A stretch of DNA of 64,000 nt, taken from Sulfitobacter sabulilitoris. Lineage in GTDB: Bacteria; Pseudomonadota; Alphaproteobacteria; Rhodobacterales; Rhodobacteraceae. Position 1 is the first letter of the stretch. Every line of letters starts with the position of its first letter. The notes below the pieces were generated by a model. The model saw nothing but the letters and a program-made list of their open reading frames with translations. It made no database searches and was not told the origin of the DNA. Location of the stretch: positions 221,672 to 285,671 of the forward strand of contig NZ_VANS01000003.1 of NCBI RefSeq assembly GCF_005887615.1, read 5' to 3'. Both the position numbers and the translations under genes were made by a program. Of the stretch, positions 25,726 through 35,826 are shown in pieces.

Positions 25726-26746
25726 GGTCGGCCTGATCGGCCAAGGCAAGATACCGCCGGGCCAGCGGGAGCCACCTGTGGGGCGTTCGCACGACGGCTT
25801 CGGTCCGGTGCAGAAGCGCCAGCCGCGCCCTCAACAACGCCCGGTAGCGCCAGTAGAACGCCAGCACCGCGTGGGGCGGCGCATCCGCCAACGCCGTCGA
25901 AACCAGATCGTGCAGCGCGCCGTATATCCAATGCGCACCCTTTTGCGCGCATTCCAGTCCCAGAAAGGCGATCTCGTCGAAGGGGTCCACCATGCGCAGC
26001 GCACGGTTGAATTCAAGACAGTCGATGATCGCGGGCGGGGCGGTCAGAAACACATGCTCGGGGCGCAGATCGCCGTGGCCCTCGACGATCCGGCCGGCAT
26101 CGACGCGGGCGCGCAGGGCGGGACGGACGGCCTTGAGCGCGCGATCAAAGCCGCGCAGCGCCCCGGCCGCGCGCTCGGGGTCAAGCCCCAGCGCCGGATC
26201 CGCGAGCACGGCGCAGGTGCGCGCATGCTGCGCCTCGAACCGGTCTATGTAATCCGAAGCTGACAGCCGCTCGGACGGCAGCGCGCGGTAGAACAGGCTC
26301 AGCGCGTCGGCCACGCGCCTGATGTCGCCCGGCTTGACCCCGTCCCTGGCGATCATCGCGCTGAGTGTACGGTCCGCGGGCAATTGGCGCATCTCGACCA
26401 GCCAGTCGACGATGCGGCCCGCGCCCGACAGCGTCAGCTCCCCGCCCGGTGCCATCCGCAAGGCGCGCGCGCCAAGATAGACATCCCGAGCAAGACGCCG
26501 GTTCAGCCGGACCTCCTGCGCGACCATCCGGGCGCGCTTGTCCAGCGTGCTGAAATCCAGGAAATCCTCCCTGATCGGTTTTTTCAGCTTGAACACCCGC
26601 TCCCCGGTCAGAAACACCCAGGACATATGCGTCTCGACCGTCTCGATGGTGGCGGGCAGGGGCGCATGGATCGCAGGATCGGCCAGGCTGCGAACCTTCT
26701 GCTCGAGTGTCGGAGTACCCTGCAAGTCTGCGGCGCGCGTTTGCAT
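25697..26746 (-). CDS. COG2187 aminoglycoside-phosphotransferase-like kinase
   Basis: A 349-residue protein-kinase/APH-fold protein. The N-terminal lobe includes HMSWVFLTGERVFKLKKPIREDFLDFSTL, the phrase typical of COG2187. The catalytic loop EGHGDLRPEHVFL and metal motif IIDCLEFN are intact. COG2187 proteins are often fused to a C-terminal P-loop kinase, but here only the APH-like part exists. The substrate is unknown; a small-molecule phosphotransferase is likely. Its stop lies inside the end of the PRPP synthetase gene. It diverges from the CapA-like gene across about 250 bp without other features. Confidence 0.88.
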   Translation of the reverse strand: MQTRAADLQGTPTLEQKVRSLADPAIHAPLPATIETVETHMSWVFLTGERVFKLKKPIREDFLDFSTLDKRARMVAQEVRLNRRLARDVYLGARALRMAPGGELTLSGAGRIVDWLVEMRQLPADRTLSAMIARDGVKPGDIRRVADALSLFYRALPSERLSASDYIDRFEAQHARTCAVLADPALGLDPERAAGALRGFDRALKAVRPALRARVDAGRIVEGHGDLRPEHVFLTAPPAIIDCLEFNRALRMVDPFDEIAFLGLECAQKGAHWIYGALHDLVSTALADAPPHAVLAFYWRYRALLRARLALLHRTEAVVRTPHRWLPLARRYLALADQADLRTRRPEDR

Positions 26747-26999
26747 CTGGCTCGGCCCTGTCTTTGCGGCGATTAGACAGGATCGCGCGCCCGCCGTCCT
26801 TGACGCGGGTCAACGCGCGCACGCGGGCGGGGGGTAATCTTTGCGGGATGGAAACGGATGCGGATTTACCGGACGATGGGCCATCTTGCGGCGCGGCGAT
26901 TGCGGTGTCGGGCGATGGCGCATGCCGTGACGGGCCCCGGTGCCGCGCGACCGGCGCGCCGGGCTGCGGCCTTGCGGGCCCCGTATCGGCGTCGGCGCG

Positions 27000-28166
27000 A
27001 TGATCGGTGCGGCAAAGGATGCAGCGCGGTCGTTGCGCATGTTCCTTGCGGGCGACGTGATGACGGGCCGCGGCATCGACCAGGTGTTGCCGCATCCCGG
27101 CGATCCCCGGATCCACGAGGAGTTCATGACCTCGGCAGAGGGCTACGTCCACCTGGCCGAGCGCCGGTCGGGGCCTCTTCCGCGCCCGGTTCCCTATGCC
27201 CATGTCTGGGGGGACCTGCGCGATGAACTTGCCCGCCGCAGATGCGATCTGCGCCTGATTAACCTTGAAACAGCGATCACCCGCGACGGCGTTCCGGCCC
27301 CCAAGGGCATCAACTACCGGATGCATCCGGACAATATAGGGGTCCTGACCCTTGCCGGTATCGACGGCTGCATCCTTGCCAACAATCATGTGATGGACTG
27401 GGGGCGGGCGGGGCTCGTGGATACGCTCGACGCGCTCGGCGATGCCGGGATCGGCACTGTCGGCGCGGGCCGCAATTCTCAACATGCGGCCGCGCCCCTG
27501 GTTGTGGACTGCGCAGGGCGGGGCCGTGTCATCACCGTTGCCTTCGGCGCCGAAACCAGCGGCGTGCCGGGTGACTGGGCGGCGGGCGATACCCTGCCGG
27601 GGATCGAGGTGCTGCCCCAAGACCCCGAGGAGACAGTGGCGCGTGTCCGCGACCGGGTCGCGCCACTGCGCGGGCCGGGCGACGTGCTCATCGTCTCGAT
27701 CCACTGGGGCGGGAATTGGGGCTTCGAGGTGCCCGACGATCAGCGCGCGTTGGCGCATGCGCTGATCGACCACGCCGTAACCGACGTGGTTTTCGGCCAT
27801 TCGTCGCATCATCCCAAGGGCATCGAGATCTATCGTGGCAAGCTGATCCTTTATGGCGCCGGCGATCTGATCAACGACTACGAGGGGATCGAGGGCTACG
27901 AGCAATTCCGCGGCGACCTCGCGCTGGCCTATTTCGCGGAGGTGAACGCCGGTGACGGCCGCTTGGCCGGGCTCGACATGGTGCCATATCGCCGGCGCGG
28001 TTTCCGGCTTTGTCGGGCCAAGGGCGAAGCGGCCGCGTGGCTGGCTGATGCGATTGGGCGCCGCTCTGTCGTGCCGGCACCGGGCCTGACCCGCAGCGCG
28101 GACGATGTGCTGCGCATCGGGCTCGCGCCGGGGGCCGGATCGGCGCGCTCGGTCGAAAGCCGATGA
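27000..28166 (+). CDS. CapA family (poly-gamma-glutamate synthesis type) protein
   Basis: A 388-residue calcineurin-like metallophosphatase-fold protein. It shows MFLAGDVMTGRGID at the N-terminus, LINLETAIT, CILANNHVMDWG, VSIHWGGNWGFEV and VVFGHSSHHPKGIEIYRGKLILYGAGDLINDY, all characteristic of CapA. In bacilli CapA acts in poly-gamma-glutamate capsule export; in proteobacteria the role is usually unclear. The ATG at 27000 lacks a strong ribosome site and an in-frame ATG at 27039 is possible. No signal peptide is obvious, unlike many CapA proteins. It is followed by the SLC13 transporter after 70 bp. Confidence 0.9.
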   Translation: MIGAAKDAARSLRMFLAGDVMTGRGIDQVLPHPGDPRIHEEFMTSAEGYVHLAERRSGPLPRPVPYAHVWGDLRDELARRRCDLRLINLETAITRDGVPAPKGINYRMHPDNIGVLTLAGIDGCILANNHVMDWGRAGLVDTLDALGDAGIGTVGAGRNSQHAAAPLVVDCAGRGRVITVAFGAETSGVPGDWAAGDTLPGIEVLPQDPEETVARVRDRVAPLRGPGDVLIVSIHWGGNWGFEVPDDQRALAHALIDHAVTDVVFGHSSHHPKGIEIYRGKLILYGAGDLINDYEGIEGYEQFRGDLALAYFAEVNAGDGRLAGLDMVPYRRRGFRLCRAKGEAAAWLADAIGRRSVVPAPGLTRSADDVLRIGLAPGAGSARSVESR

Positions 28167-28236
28167 TGCCGGCCCGCGGGCGCACCAATGCCGCCGGCCG
28201 CGACGAGGCGCGCCGCCCAGACCCGCGCAGGGCCAC

Positions 28237-30012
28237 ATGACACCGGAAATCGCTCTGCTGCTGGTGCTTTTTGTGGGCGTGGTCGTCATGTTGGCGAGAG
28301 AGACGCTGCCGGTTGAGCAGGTCTCGCTGCTGCTGGTGGCGGTTCTGGCGGCCAGCGGCGTGCTGGATGCCGACGTGGCGTTGCAAGGGTTCGCCAGCGA
28401 AACCGTGGTGATGTTGGCCTGCGTCATGGTGCTGTCGCGGCGGCTTGCTGATTCGGGGTTGATCGGGTTGATGTCGGAACGTCTGGCACGGGGCGCGGGC
28501 ATGGGGCAGCGGCGCACGCTTGCGTGGCTGATGACCGTATCCGCAGGGGTGTCGAGCATCCTGACCAATACCAGCACGACGGCGGTTCTGATCCCGGCGG
28601 TGTCCGACATCGCGCGGCGGGCGGGGGTCCATCCGGGGCGCTTTCTGATGCCGGTGGCCTTTGCGTCCATGATGGGCGGATCGGCGACATTGATCGGAAC
28701 CTCCACCAACCTTGCGGGCAGCGGCGCGATGGCCCGGCTCGGGCTTGAGCCGTTTGGCGTGTTCGAATTCGCCGCCGTCGGAGTTGCCATCAGCCTGGCG
28801 GGGATCGCCGCGATGACGCTGCTGGGCCACTGGCTGTTGCCGCGCGTGTCCGACACGCAAGACAGCGCCGCCGAAGGGGGTAAGGCGTTCATGGCCACGC
28901 TGGCCGTGCCCGACGGCGCGTCCAGCATCGGCAAGACGATCGGCGATCTTGGTCTTGGCGGCTTTCGGGTCAACGCCCTGGCGGTCAGCCGCGAAGGCGG
29001 TCGGGTGTCGGCCGATTCCAGGCGGAAATTGCGGGCGGCGGACCGGATCATCGTGCGCGCGCCGCGCGGCGCGCTGATCGACGCGGCCAGCGACCCGCAT
29101 CTGGGTCTGATCCTGGCCGACACGACGCCTGGGCAGATCCGCGCGCCCAACATTCTGGTCGAGGCGATCCTGATGCCGGGCGCACGCTGGATCGGTCAAA
29201 GCCTCAGGTCCATGCGCAGGAGCCTCCGGCCCGACCTGCACGTTCTCGCGCTGCACCGGAGGGACCAGACCGCCCCAGCGCTGATCGGTTGGATGCGGCT
29301 CAGGACGGGCGATGTGGTGTTGCTGTCGGGTCCGCGCGACGCGATCGATGCGCTGGACCGGGATCCGGACCTGTCGTTGCTGGAGCAGCCGGAGCCCGCC
29401 CCCCCGACGCAGGCCGAGGGCAAGTGGACGCTGGTGGCCCTGATCCTTGCCATCGTGGCGGGAACCACCGGGCTGCTGCCGCTGTCGGTGGCGCTGCTGC
29501 TGGCTGTGCTGACGCTGGTATTGTCGGGGCGCATGTCGCTGGCCGACACCTTCGGGATGATAAGCTGGCGTGTGCTGATCCTGATCGGAGGCATGTCCAG
29601 CTTCGGGGTGGCGATGCTCACGTCCGGCACCGCGTCGTGGCTGGCTGGGTCCGTGCTGTTGGCGCTGGGCGGGCTGGGCCCGGTGGCGCTGCTTCTGGGG
29701 CTGGGGCTGCTGACGGTCGTCTTGACGCAGCCGATGTCGAACGCCGCCGCGGCGCTGACGGTGCTCCCGGTGGCGATCGAGGTGGCCAGCCAGTCGGGCG
29801 CCGACCCGCGGCCCTTTGCCGTCATGGTGACGCTGTCGGCGTCGCTGTCCTTCATCGCACCGTTCGAACCTGCGCTGCTTTTGGTCTATGGGCCGGGGAG
29901 TTACGCATTTCGCGACTTCCTGCGCGCGGGTATTCCGCTGACTCTGCTGTCGCTGGCGATCCTGCTGCTGCTCGTCCCGGTCTTCTGGCCGCTGGAGGGG
30001 GTCGCCCCCTGA
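28237..30012 (+). CDS. SLC13 (DASS) family permease with cytoplasmic RCK_C domains
   Basis: A 591-residue transporter with about ten or more transmembrane segments split by a soluble part (residues about 215-400). TM motifs SILTNTSTTAVLIPA and GGSATLIGTSTNLAGSG are the two SNT-type hairpin motifs of the DASS/ArsB fold. The soluble part contains two TrkA-C-like units (SSIGKTIGDLGLGGFRVNALAVSREG, then GQSLRSMRRSLRPDLHVLALHR). Members carry dicarboxylates, sulfate or similar anions with sodium or protons. The second motif in the C-terminal half is QPMSNAAAALTVLPVAIE. Substrate unknown. Confidence 0.9.
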   Translation: MTPEIALLLVLFVGVVVMLARETLPVEQVSLLLVAVLAASGVLDADVALQGFASETVVMLACVMVLSRRLADSGLIGLMSERLARGAGMGQRRTLAWLMTVSAGVSSILTNTSTTAVLIPAVSDIARRAGVHPGRFLMPVAFASMMGGSATLIGTSTNLAGSGAMARLGLEPFGVFEFAAVGVAISLAGIAAMTLLGHWLLPRVSDTQDSAAEGGKAFMATLAVPDGASSIGKTIGDLGLGGFRVNALAVSREGGRVSADSRRKLRAADRIIVRAPRGALIDAASDPHLGLILADTTPGQIRAPNILVEAILMPGARWIGQSLRSMRRSLRPDLHVLALHRRDQTAPALIGWMRLRTGDVVLLSGPRDAIDALDRDPDLSLLEQPEPAPPTQAEGKWTLVALILAIVAGTTGLLPLSVALLLAVLTLVLSGRMSLADTFGMISWRVLILIGGMSSFGVAMLTSGTASWLAGSVLLALGGLGPVALLLGLGLLTVVLTQPMSNAAAALTVLPVAIEVASQSGADPRPFAVMVTLSASLSFIAPFEPALLLVYGPGSYAFRDFLRAGIPLTLLSLAILLLLVPVFWPLEGVAP

Positions 30013-30202
30013 GTGGTCGGCCCAACCGGCCCGCGCCAACCGGGAACGCTTGCGGCGGGGCGCAGGGCGGCCACGGCGGCGCGCGAAGGCGATATTGTCT
30101 TTCGTTTCTGCGACCGATCAACCCGCGGCACCGCCCCGAGTGGTACAATGCCCCGGACGGCACCCGCCGACATCCGGTGCCTGCCACATCCAGGAGGGTC
30201 CC

Positions 30203-31831
30203 ATGGCGACTGTCGATCCTGCCGCCGATCTCGGCACGCACGAGGTGCGAAACCAGCCGCCCGACGCCGGTGACCGCGACCTATGGAACACCGACCCGGC
30301 CCTGCGGGACATGGCGGCCGCCGTCGGTGCGCAAGGCGATCTGCTGGCGGGCTACGGCAAGTCCCTGGGACAGGCGTCGCTGCGCCGGGCGGCGCGCGAT
30401 GCCAACCGCTACCCGCCCGAACTGTGCCTGTTCGATCGCGGCGGGCGGCGGTTGGACGAGGTCCGGTTTCACCCGGCCTACCACCGGTTCATGCAGATGT
30501 CGGTCGCCGCCGGGTATGCGGCGGTTCCCTGGGAGCAGGTGCCGGGCGGTCACGCGACCCATGCCGCGATGGTGTACCTCGCCAGCCAGGTGGAGCCGGG
30601 CCATTGCTGTCCGCTGACCATGACCTATGCGTCGGTCCCGGTCATTTCGGCGGCGGACGGGCTTGCCGGCGAGTGGCGGCCACGGCTGCTGTCGCGGCGC
30701 TACGACCCGTCGGTCCGGCAGGTGACCGAAAAACAGGGCGCGACGCTGGGCATGGCGATGACCGAAAAACAAGGCGGCTCCGACGTCCGCACCAATACCA
30801 CCCGCGCCGATCGGGACGGCGCCGCATGGCGGTTGACGGGGCACAAGTGGTTCTGCTCCGCGCCCATGTCCGACGGGTTCCTGACGCTTGCGCAGACCGG
30901 CAGGGGGCTTACGTGCTTTCTCGTGCCAAGGTGGCTTGACGGGGCGCGCAACGGCATCCGTCTGCAACGGCTCAAGGACAAGCTCGGCAATAGATCCAAC
31001 GCCTCTGCCGAGATCGAGTACGATCGCGCATATGCCCACAGGATCGGCGCGGACGGGCAGGGCGTGCGCACGATTGTCGAGATGATCCACCACACGCGGC
31101 TCGACACCGCGATGGCACCCGCGGGCCTGATGCGGGCGGCCCTGACGGAGGCGCATCATTGGGTCTCGCATCGCACCGCCTTTCAGAAACGCCTGATCGA
31201 CCAACCGCTGATGCGCACGGTGCTGGCCGATCTGGTGCTTGACTGGAACGGATCGCTGGCGCTGGGCCTGCGGGTCGCGGGCGCGTTCGACGGCACGACC
31301 GCGCAGGACCGGGCCTTTGCCCGGATCGGGGTCGCGCTGGCGAAATTTCTGGCCAACAAGCTGTGTCCGGTGGTCGTGTGCGAAGCGATGGAGATCATGG
31401 GGGGCATGGGCTACGTCACCGACACGCCGCTGCCTCTTTTGTACCGCGAAGCGCCGCTGAACGGGATCTGGGAGGGGTCGGGCAATGTCATATGCCTCGA
31501 CGTTCTGCGCACGCTTGCCAAGGATCCTTTGGCGGGCGCGGCCCTGACCGCGGAACTGGACGCGGCCAAGGGGGGCGATGCGCGATACGATGCGGCGCGT
31601 GAGCGCCATCGTGGGCGCTGGCCAACCGTGCCGCCAGAGGCCGAGGCCCGCTGGTTCGTGGAGGCCACGGCGCTGCTGCTGACCGCATCGGTCCTGATCC
31701 GTCATGCGCCCGCCGACATCGCCGAGGCCTTTGTCGCAACGCGGCTCGCCGATGACAGGGGGCGCGTGTGCGGGGCCGTGGGCGCCATCGACGCGTCCGG
31801 CATCCTGGCGCGGATCGCCCCAGGGGTGTGA
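30203..31831 (+). CDS. AidB-like acyl-CoA dehydrogenase family protein
   Basis: A 542-residue flavoprotein of the AidB branch of acyl-CoA dehydrogenases. It has LLSRRYDPSVRQVTEKQGATLGMAMTEKQGGSDVRTNTT, KWFCSAPMSDGFL and the C-terminal MGGMGYVTDTPLPLLYREAPLNGIWEGSGN with the catalytic-type Glu. E. coli AidB is induced by alkylating agents and binds DNA, with a basic C-terminal domain. The present protein has the same length (about 540). CAGGAGGGTCCC precedes the ATG, so the start is secure. A role in protection from alkylation damage is probable but not shown; no ada/alkB neighbours are visible. Confidence 0.92.
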   Translation: MATVDPAADLGTHEVRNQPPDAGDRDLWNTDPALRDMAAAVGAQGDLLAGYGKSLGQASLRRAARDANRYPPELCLFDRGGRRLDEVRFHPAYHRFMQMSVAAGYAAVPWEQVPGGHATHAAMVYLASQVEPGHCCPLTMTYASVPVISAADGLAGEWRPRLLSRRYDPSVRQVTEKQGATLGMAMTEKQGGSDVRTNTTRADRDGAAWRLTGHKWFCSAPMSDGFLTLAQTGRGLTCFLVPRWLDGARNGIRLQRLKDKLGNRSNASAEIEYDRAYAHRIGADGQGVRTIVEMIHHTRLDTAMAPAGLMRAALTEAHHWVSHRTAFQKRLIDQPLMRTVLADLVLDWNGSLALGLRVAGAFDGTTAQDRAFARIGVALAKFLANKLCPVVVCEAMEIMGGMGYVTDTPLPLLYREAPLNGIWEGSGNVICLDVLRTLAKDPLAGAALTAELDAAKGGDARYDAARERHRGRWPTVPPEAEARWFVEATALLLTASVLIRHAPADIAEAFVATRLADDRGRVCGAVGAIDASGILARIAPGV

Positions 31832-32027
31832 CGCATGGCCCAAGGGACAGGCGGGCGCATCGGCGCGGTGCCGGCCCCCGGCCAGGCCGCGCGGCAATTG
31901 GCATGACGTGGATCAACACCGCTGCGCCGCAAACATGAAATCATGCGCTCACACCTGTGGGCGACAACCCAGGCACTTACGCCGGTGGGCGACGCGGCTT
32001 TGGGCGGCAGGATTGAGGATCAAGCGG

Positions 32028-33044
32028 ATGGCACCGAGACAGATCGCTGTTGGCGCCTTGACGATATTGATCGTGATCGCGGGTTTTTTCTACTGGAATT
32101 CCCGGAATTCGGACACGCTGCCGGACGGGATCGCTGCCGGAAACGGCCGGATCGAGGCGGCGCAGGTCGATATCGCGACGAAATTCGCGGGCCGCGTTCA
32201 CCGCGTGCCGGTCCGCGAAGGCGATCTGGTCGATCCCGGTCAAGTGGTCGCGGAAATCGAGATTTCCCAGCTTCGGGCGCAATTGCACCGCGCCGAGGCC
32301 GAAGTGGCCAGCGCCCAAAGCCGTGTTGCGGCCGCCAAGGCGCAGGTGACGATGAGCAAGGCGCAGCTTTCGCTGGCCGAACAGGAGCTGAACCGCACGG
32401 CGAGCCTGCTCGACCGGGGGCACGCCACACAGGAATCCTATGACATCCGCCTGACCGAGCGCACTGTCGCCATGTCGAATGTGGCGTCGGCGACGGCCAA
32501 TCTCACCGCTGCCGAACGAGGCGTCGATGCCGCGCAGGCCGCGGTCGAAGAGATCGAGACGCAGATCCAGGACAGCGTTCTGACCTCGCCCGTTCTGGGC
32601 CGCGTGCTCTACCGTCTGGCGGAGCCCGGAGAGGTGCTGCCGGCGGGTGGCAAGGTCATGACCGTCGTCGACCACGGCGATATCTTCATGGAGGTCTTTC
32701 TGCCGTCATCGCAGGCCCATCTGGTCACCGTCGGCAGCGAGGCACGGGTAAAGCTGGACATTTCCGAGTTCGGCATTCCCGCCACGGTCAGCTTCGTGTC
32801 GCCGGACTCGCAATTCACGCCCAAGCAGGTCGAGACCCGCACCGAACGCGACAAGCTGATGTTCCGGGTCAAGGTCCGCATCGTGCCCGGGCTCGTGCGC
32901 CACAATATCGAGCGCGTGAAGACCGGGCTGCGCGGTGTCGCCTACGTCCCCCTGGACGGCTGGCCCGAACCGGACTGGTCCACGCTTCTGCCGCCCTTGC
33001 CGCCAGAGGCGCTGCCCGATGAGGCATTGTCCGATGGCACCTGA
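32028..33044 (+). CDS. HlyD/YhiI-like membrane fusion protein
   Basis: A 338-residue periplasmic adaptor anchored by an N-terminal transmembrane helix (residues 6-24, ending FFYWNSRN). A biotinyl/lipoyl-like half-motif (GNGRIEAAQVDIATKFAGRVHRVPVREGDLVDPGQVVAEIE) is followed by a long alpha-helical hairpin (HRAEAEVASAQ to IETQIQ) and a beta-barrel. It matches YhiI, the adaptor of the rbbA-yhhJ exporter. GAGGA precedes the ATG. It overlaps the RbbA-like gene by 11 bp. Confidence 0.93.
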   Translation: MAPRQIAVGALTILIVIAGFFYWNSRNSDTLPDGIAAGNGRIEAAQVDIATKFAGRVHRVPVREGDLVDPGQVVAEIEISQLRAQLHRAEAEVASAQSRVAAAKAQVTMSKAQLSLAEQELNRTASLLDRGHATQESYDIRLTERTVAMSNVASATANLTAAERGVDAAQAAVEEIETQIQDSVLTSPVLGRVLYRLAEPGEVLPAGGKVMTVVDHGDIFMEVFLPSSQAHLVTVGSEARVKLDISEFGIPATVSFVSPDSQFTPKQVETRTERDKLMFRVKVRIVPGLVRHNIERVKTGLRGVAYVPLDGWPEPDWSTLLPPLPPEALPDEALSDGT

Positions 33045-35823
33045 ACCGACAGGGCAGGGACCGGCGATGGTGGCGCGGATACGCGGCCTCAGCCACAGCT
33101 ACAAGACCGTGACGCCGCTTGACAACATCTCGCTCGATCTGGTCCGGGGGCAGATGATCGGGCTGGTCGGGCCGGACGGGGTTGGCAAATCCACGCTGCT
33201 CAGCCTGATCGCGGGGGCGCGCAAGCTTCAGACAGGCCGGCTCGAGGTGCTGGGCGGCGATATGGCGTCGCGGGCCCACCGCAAGCGCATCAGCCCGCGG
33301 ATCGCCTACATGCCGCAGGGGTTGGGGCGCAATCTCTACGAGCCGCTGAGCATCGCGGAAAACCTGGAGTTCTTCGGCAAGCTCTTCGGTCTCGGGGCCG
33401 CCGAGCGGACATCGCGGATCGACCGACTGACCGAAGCCACCGGTCTGCGCCGCTATCTGTCGCGACCGGCGGGCAAGCTTTCGGGCGGCATGAAGCAGAA
33501 GCTGGGGCTGTGCTGTGCGCTGATCCACGACCCCGAACTGATGATCCTCGACGAACCGACGACCGGCGTCGACCCCCTGTCGCGCCGCCAGTTGTGGGAA
33601 CTGATCGACGCGATCAAGGCCAAGACCGCGGACATGACGGTCCTTGTCTCGACCGCCTACATGGACGAAGCCGAACGGTTCGACCGGCTGATCGCGATGG
33701 ATCTTGGGCGGATCCTGGCGGAGGACACCCCTGCCGGGTTGAAAGCCCGCACCGGATCTGAAAGCATCGAACACGCCTTCGTGCAACTGCTGCCTGCCAG
33801 CGCGCGCGCTCAACACAAGGCGCTGACGATACCGCCGCTCAGGACCGGCGACGACGACACCGCCATCGTGGCCGAAGGCCTGACACGGCGGTTCGGCGAT
33901 TTCACCGCCGTCGACAACGTCAGTTTCCGCATTCGCGTGGGCGAGATTTTCGGGTTTCTGGGCTCGAACGGCTGCGGCAAGACGACGACGATGAAGATGC
34001 TGACCGGCCTTTTGCCCGCGTCGGAGGGGCAGGCCTTCGTCTTTGGCAGGCCAATCGCATCGAGCACGAATGAAACCCGCAAGCGGGTCGGGTTCATGTC
34101 GCAGTCCTTTTCGCTCTATGGTGAGTTGACGGTGACGCAAAACCTGCGGCTGCATGGCCGCCTGTTCCACCTGACACCCGAACGGACCCAGGCCCGGACC
34201 CGCGAGCTGATCGCACGTTTCGGGTTGGACAGCTACCGCGACACGCTGGCTTCCTCTTTGCCGCTTGGCATTCGCCAGCGGTTGTCGCTGGCCGTGGCGA
34301 TCATCCACGAGCCCGAAATGCTGATCCTCGACGAGCCGACATCCGGCGTGGACCCCGTGGCGCGGGATCAGTTCTGGGAGCTGTTGGCCGAATTGTCGCG
34401 CCGTGACGGGGTGACGATCTTCATCTCGACCCATTTCATGACCGAGGCCATGCGTTGCGACCGGATTTCACTGATGCACGACGGCCGCGTTCTGGTCCAG
34501 GACACCCCCGCCCGTCTGGTGGAGCGCATGGGCGCGCCCGATCTCGAGGCTGCGTTCATCAGCTACATCGAAGAGGACATGGGCAAGACCGGCGATCCCC
34601 GCGACACCGTCAAAATCGGCGACCGCGCGCACGAGGCATTGGGGGCGACCGCCATTGGCCCCGCGCGGCCCCGGGTGGCCGGACCGGGCGCGACGATGCG
34701 CAGCCTGAACCGGACGTTGGCCTTCAGCCACCGCGAGGTTGTCGAGGTCCTGCGCGATCCCGTCCGCCTTGGCTTTGCCTTTCTGGGCAGCATGTTCCTG
34801 CTGCTGATGATCGCGTTCGGCATTTCGCATGACGTCGAAGACCTGAAATTTGCCGCGCTCGACCTGGATCAGACCCCAGAAAGCCGGGCGTATCTCACGC
34901 ATTACTCCGGCTCGCGCTATTTCGTCGAATGGCCCGAGTTGCGCAGTCAGGAGGACCTGGAAACCCATCTGGCGGCCAACGACATCACGCTGGCGCTGGA
35001 AATTCCGCCGGGATTTGGCAGGGATGTCAAGACATCGTCCAGACCCGAAATTTCCGCCTGGATCGACGGTGCGAACACTCAGCGCGCCGGAACCATCGAA
35101 GGCTATGTATCCGGCGCGCATTCAAGGTATCTCGACCAGCTGATGCGCGATAGCGGGCGGGCGCTGCCGGACTTCGAACTGGTCGAGGTCGAGCCCAGAT
35201 ACCGCTACAACCCGTCGTTCGAGAGCATCTTCGCGGTGGGCCCATCGGTGCCCGCCATCCTGCTCATGCTGTTCCCCGCGATCCTCATGGCGGTCAGCAT
35301 CGTGCGCGAAAAGGAGATTGGCACGATCACCAACTTTTATGTCACGCCCACCAGCCGGGCCGAATTCCTGATTGGCAAGCAACTGCCCTATGTCCTGATC
35401 GGACTGGTCAATTTTTTGTTCATGTCCCTGCTGGTGGTGCTTGTCCTGCAGGTGCCGCTGAAGGGCAGCATGGCGGCGCTCACGCTGGGGGCGCTGCTCT
35501 ATGTTACCTCTGCCACGGGGTTTGGCCTGATCGTGTCGACTTTCACCCGGACCCAGGTCGCCGCGGTGTTCGCGACGGCGATCCTGTCCTTGCTGCCGTC
35601 CACGCAGTTTTCGGGAATGATGCAGCCGATTTCCACGCTGGAGGGCGGTGCCCGCGTGATCGGGATGCTTTGGCCGACGGGCTATTTCGTCCATCTCAGC
35701 GTCGGGGCCTTCACCAAGGGCCTGATGCTGGGCGATCTGCTGCGCGATCTGGTCTTCTTGCTGATCTATGCACCGGTGTTCACCATTTTCGCGGCCCTCC
35801 TGCTCAAGAAACAAATGGATTAG
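33034..35823 (+). CDS. rbbA: RbbA-like ABC transporter: two ATPase domains fused to an ABC-2 permease
   Basis: A 929-residue protein close in length to E. coli RbbA (about 910). NBD1 (residues about 10-240): Walker A GPDGVGKST, signature LSGGMKQK, Walker B LMILDEPTTGVDP. NBD2 (about 275-505): Walker A GSNGCGKTT, Walker B LILDEPTSGVDP, but the signature is reduced to LPLGIRQR, a feature also typical of this family. The ABC-2 permease (about 560-929) has TM1 then a large periplasmic domain and five more TMs near the C-terminus. RbbA was named for ribosome-associated ATPase activity, but the operon looks like a drug or lipid exporter. Middle gene of yhiI-rbbA-yhhJ order. Confidence 0.92.
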   Translation: MAPEPTGQGPAMVARIRGLSHSYKTVTPLDNISLDLVRGQMIGLVGPDGVGKSTLLSLIAGARKLQTGRLEVLGGDMASRAHRKRISPRIAYMPQGLGRNLYEPLSIAENLEFFGKLFGLGAAERTSRIDRLTEATGLRRYLSRPAGKLSGGMKQKLGLCCALIHDPELMILDEPTTGVDPLSRRQLWELIDAIKAKTADMTVLVSTAYMDEAERFDRLIAMDLGRILAEDTPAGLKARTGSESIEHAFVQLLPASARAQHKALTIPPLRTGDDDTAIVAEGLTRRFGDFTAVDNVSFRIRVGEIFGFLGSNGCGKTTTMKMLTGLLPASEGQAFVFGRPIASSTNETRKRVGFMSQSFSLYGELTVTQNLRLHGRLFHLTPERTQARTRELIARFGLDSYRDTLASSLPLGIRQRLSLAVAIIHEPEMLILDEPTSGVDPVARDQFWELLAELSRRDGVTIFISTHFMTEAMRCDRISLMHDGRVLVQDTPARLVERMGAPDLEAAFISYIEEDMGKTGDPRDTVKIGDRAHEALGATAIGPARPRVAGPGATMRSLNRTLAFSHREVVEVLRDPVRLGFAFLGSMFLLLMIAFGISHDVEDLKFAALDLDQTPESRAYLTHYSGSRYFVEWPELRSQEDLETHLAANDITLALEIPPGFGRDVKTSSRPEISAWIDGANTQRAGTIEGYVSGAHSRYLDQLMRDSGRALPDFELVEVEPRYRYNPSFESIFAVGPSVPAILLMLFPAILMAVSIVREKEIGTITNFYVTPTSRAEFLIGKQLPYVLIGLVNFLFMSLLVVLVLQVPLKGSMAALTLGALLYVTSATGFGLIVSTFTRTQVAAVFATAILSLLPSTQFSGMMQPISTLEGGARVIGMLWPTGYFVHLSVGAFTKGLMLGDLLRDLVFLLIYAPVFTIFAALLLKKQMD

Positions 35824-35826
35824 GCG

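Noticed and set aside
26181..29153. A 990-codon minus-strand open frame
   Set aside because: It runs antisense through the CapA and SLC13 genes, is rich in Arg/Pro/Ala without any domain, and the plus-strand genes have clear family motifs.
27871..30039. A 722-codon minus-strand frame rich in Gln/His/Arg
   Set aside because: Antisense to the SLC13 transporter; composition is the mirror of a hydrophobic membrane protein.
31906..31922. FNR/CRP-like half-sites in the region before the RbbA operon (TTGGCATG...GATCAA)
   Set aside because: The spacing and left half-site do not fit the TTGAT-N4-ATCAA consensus.
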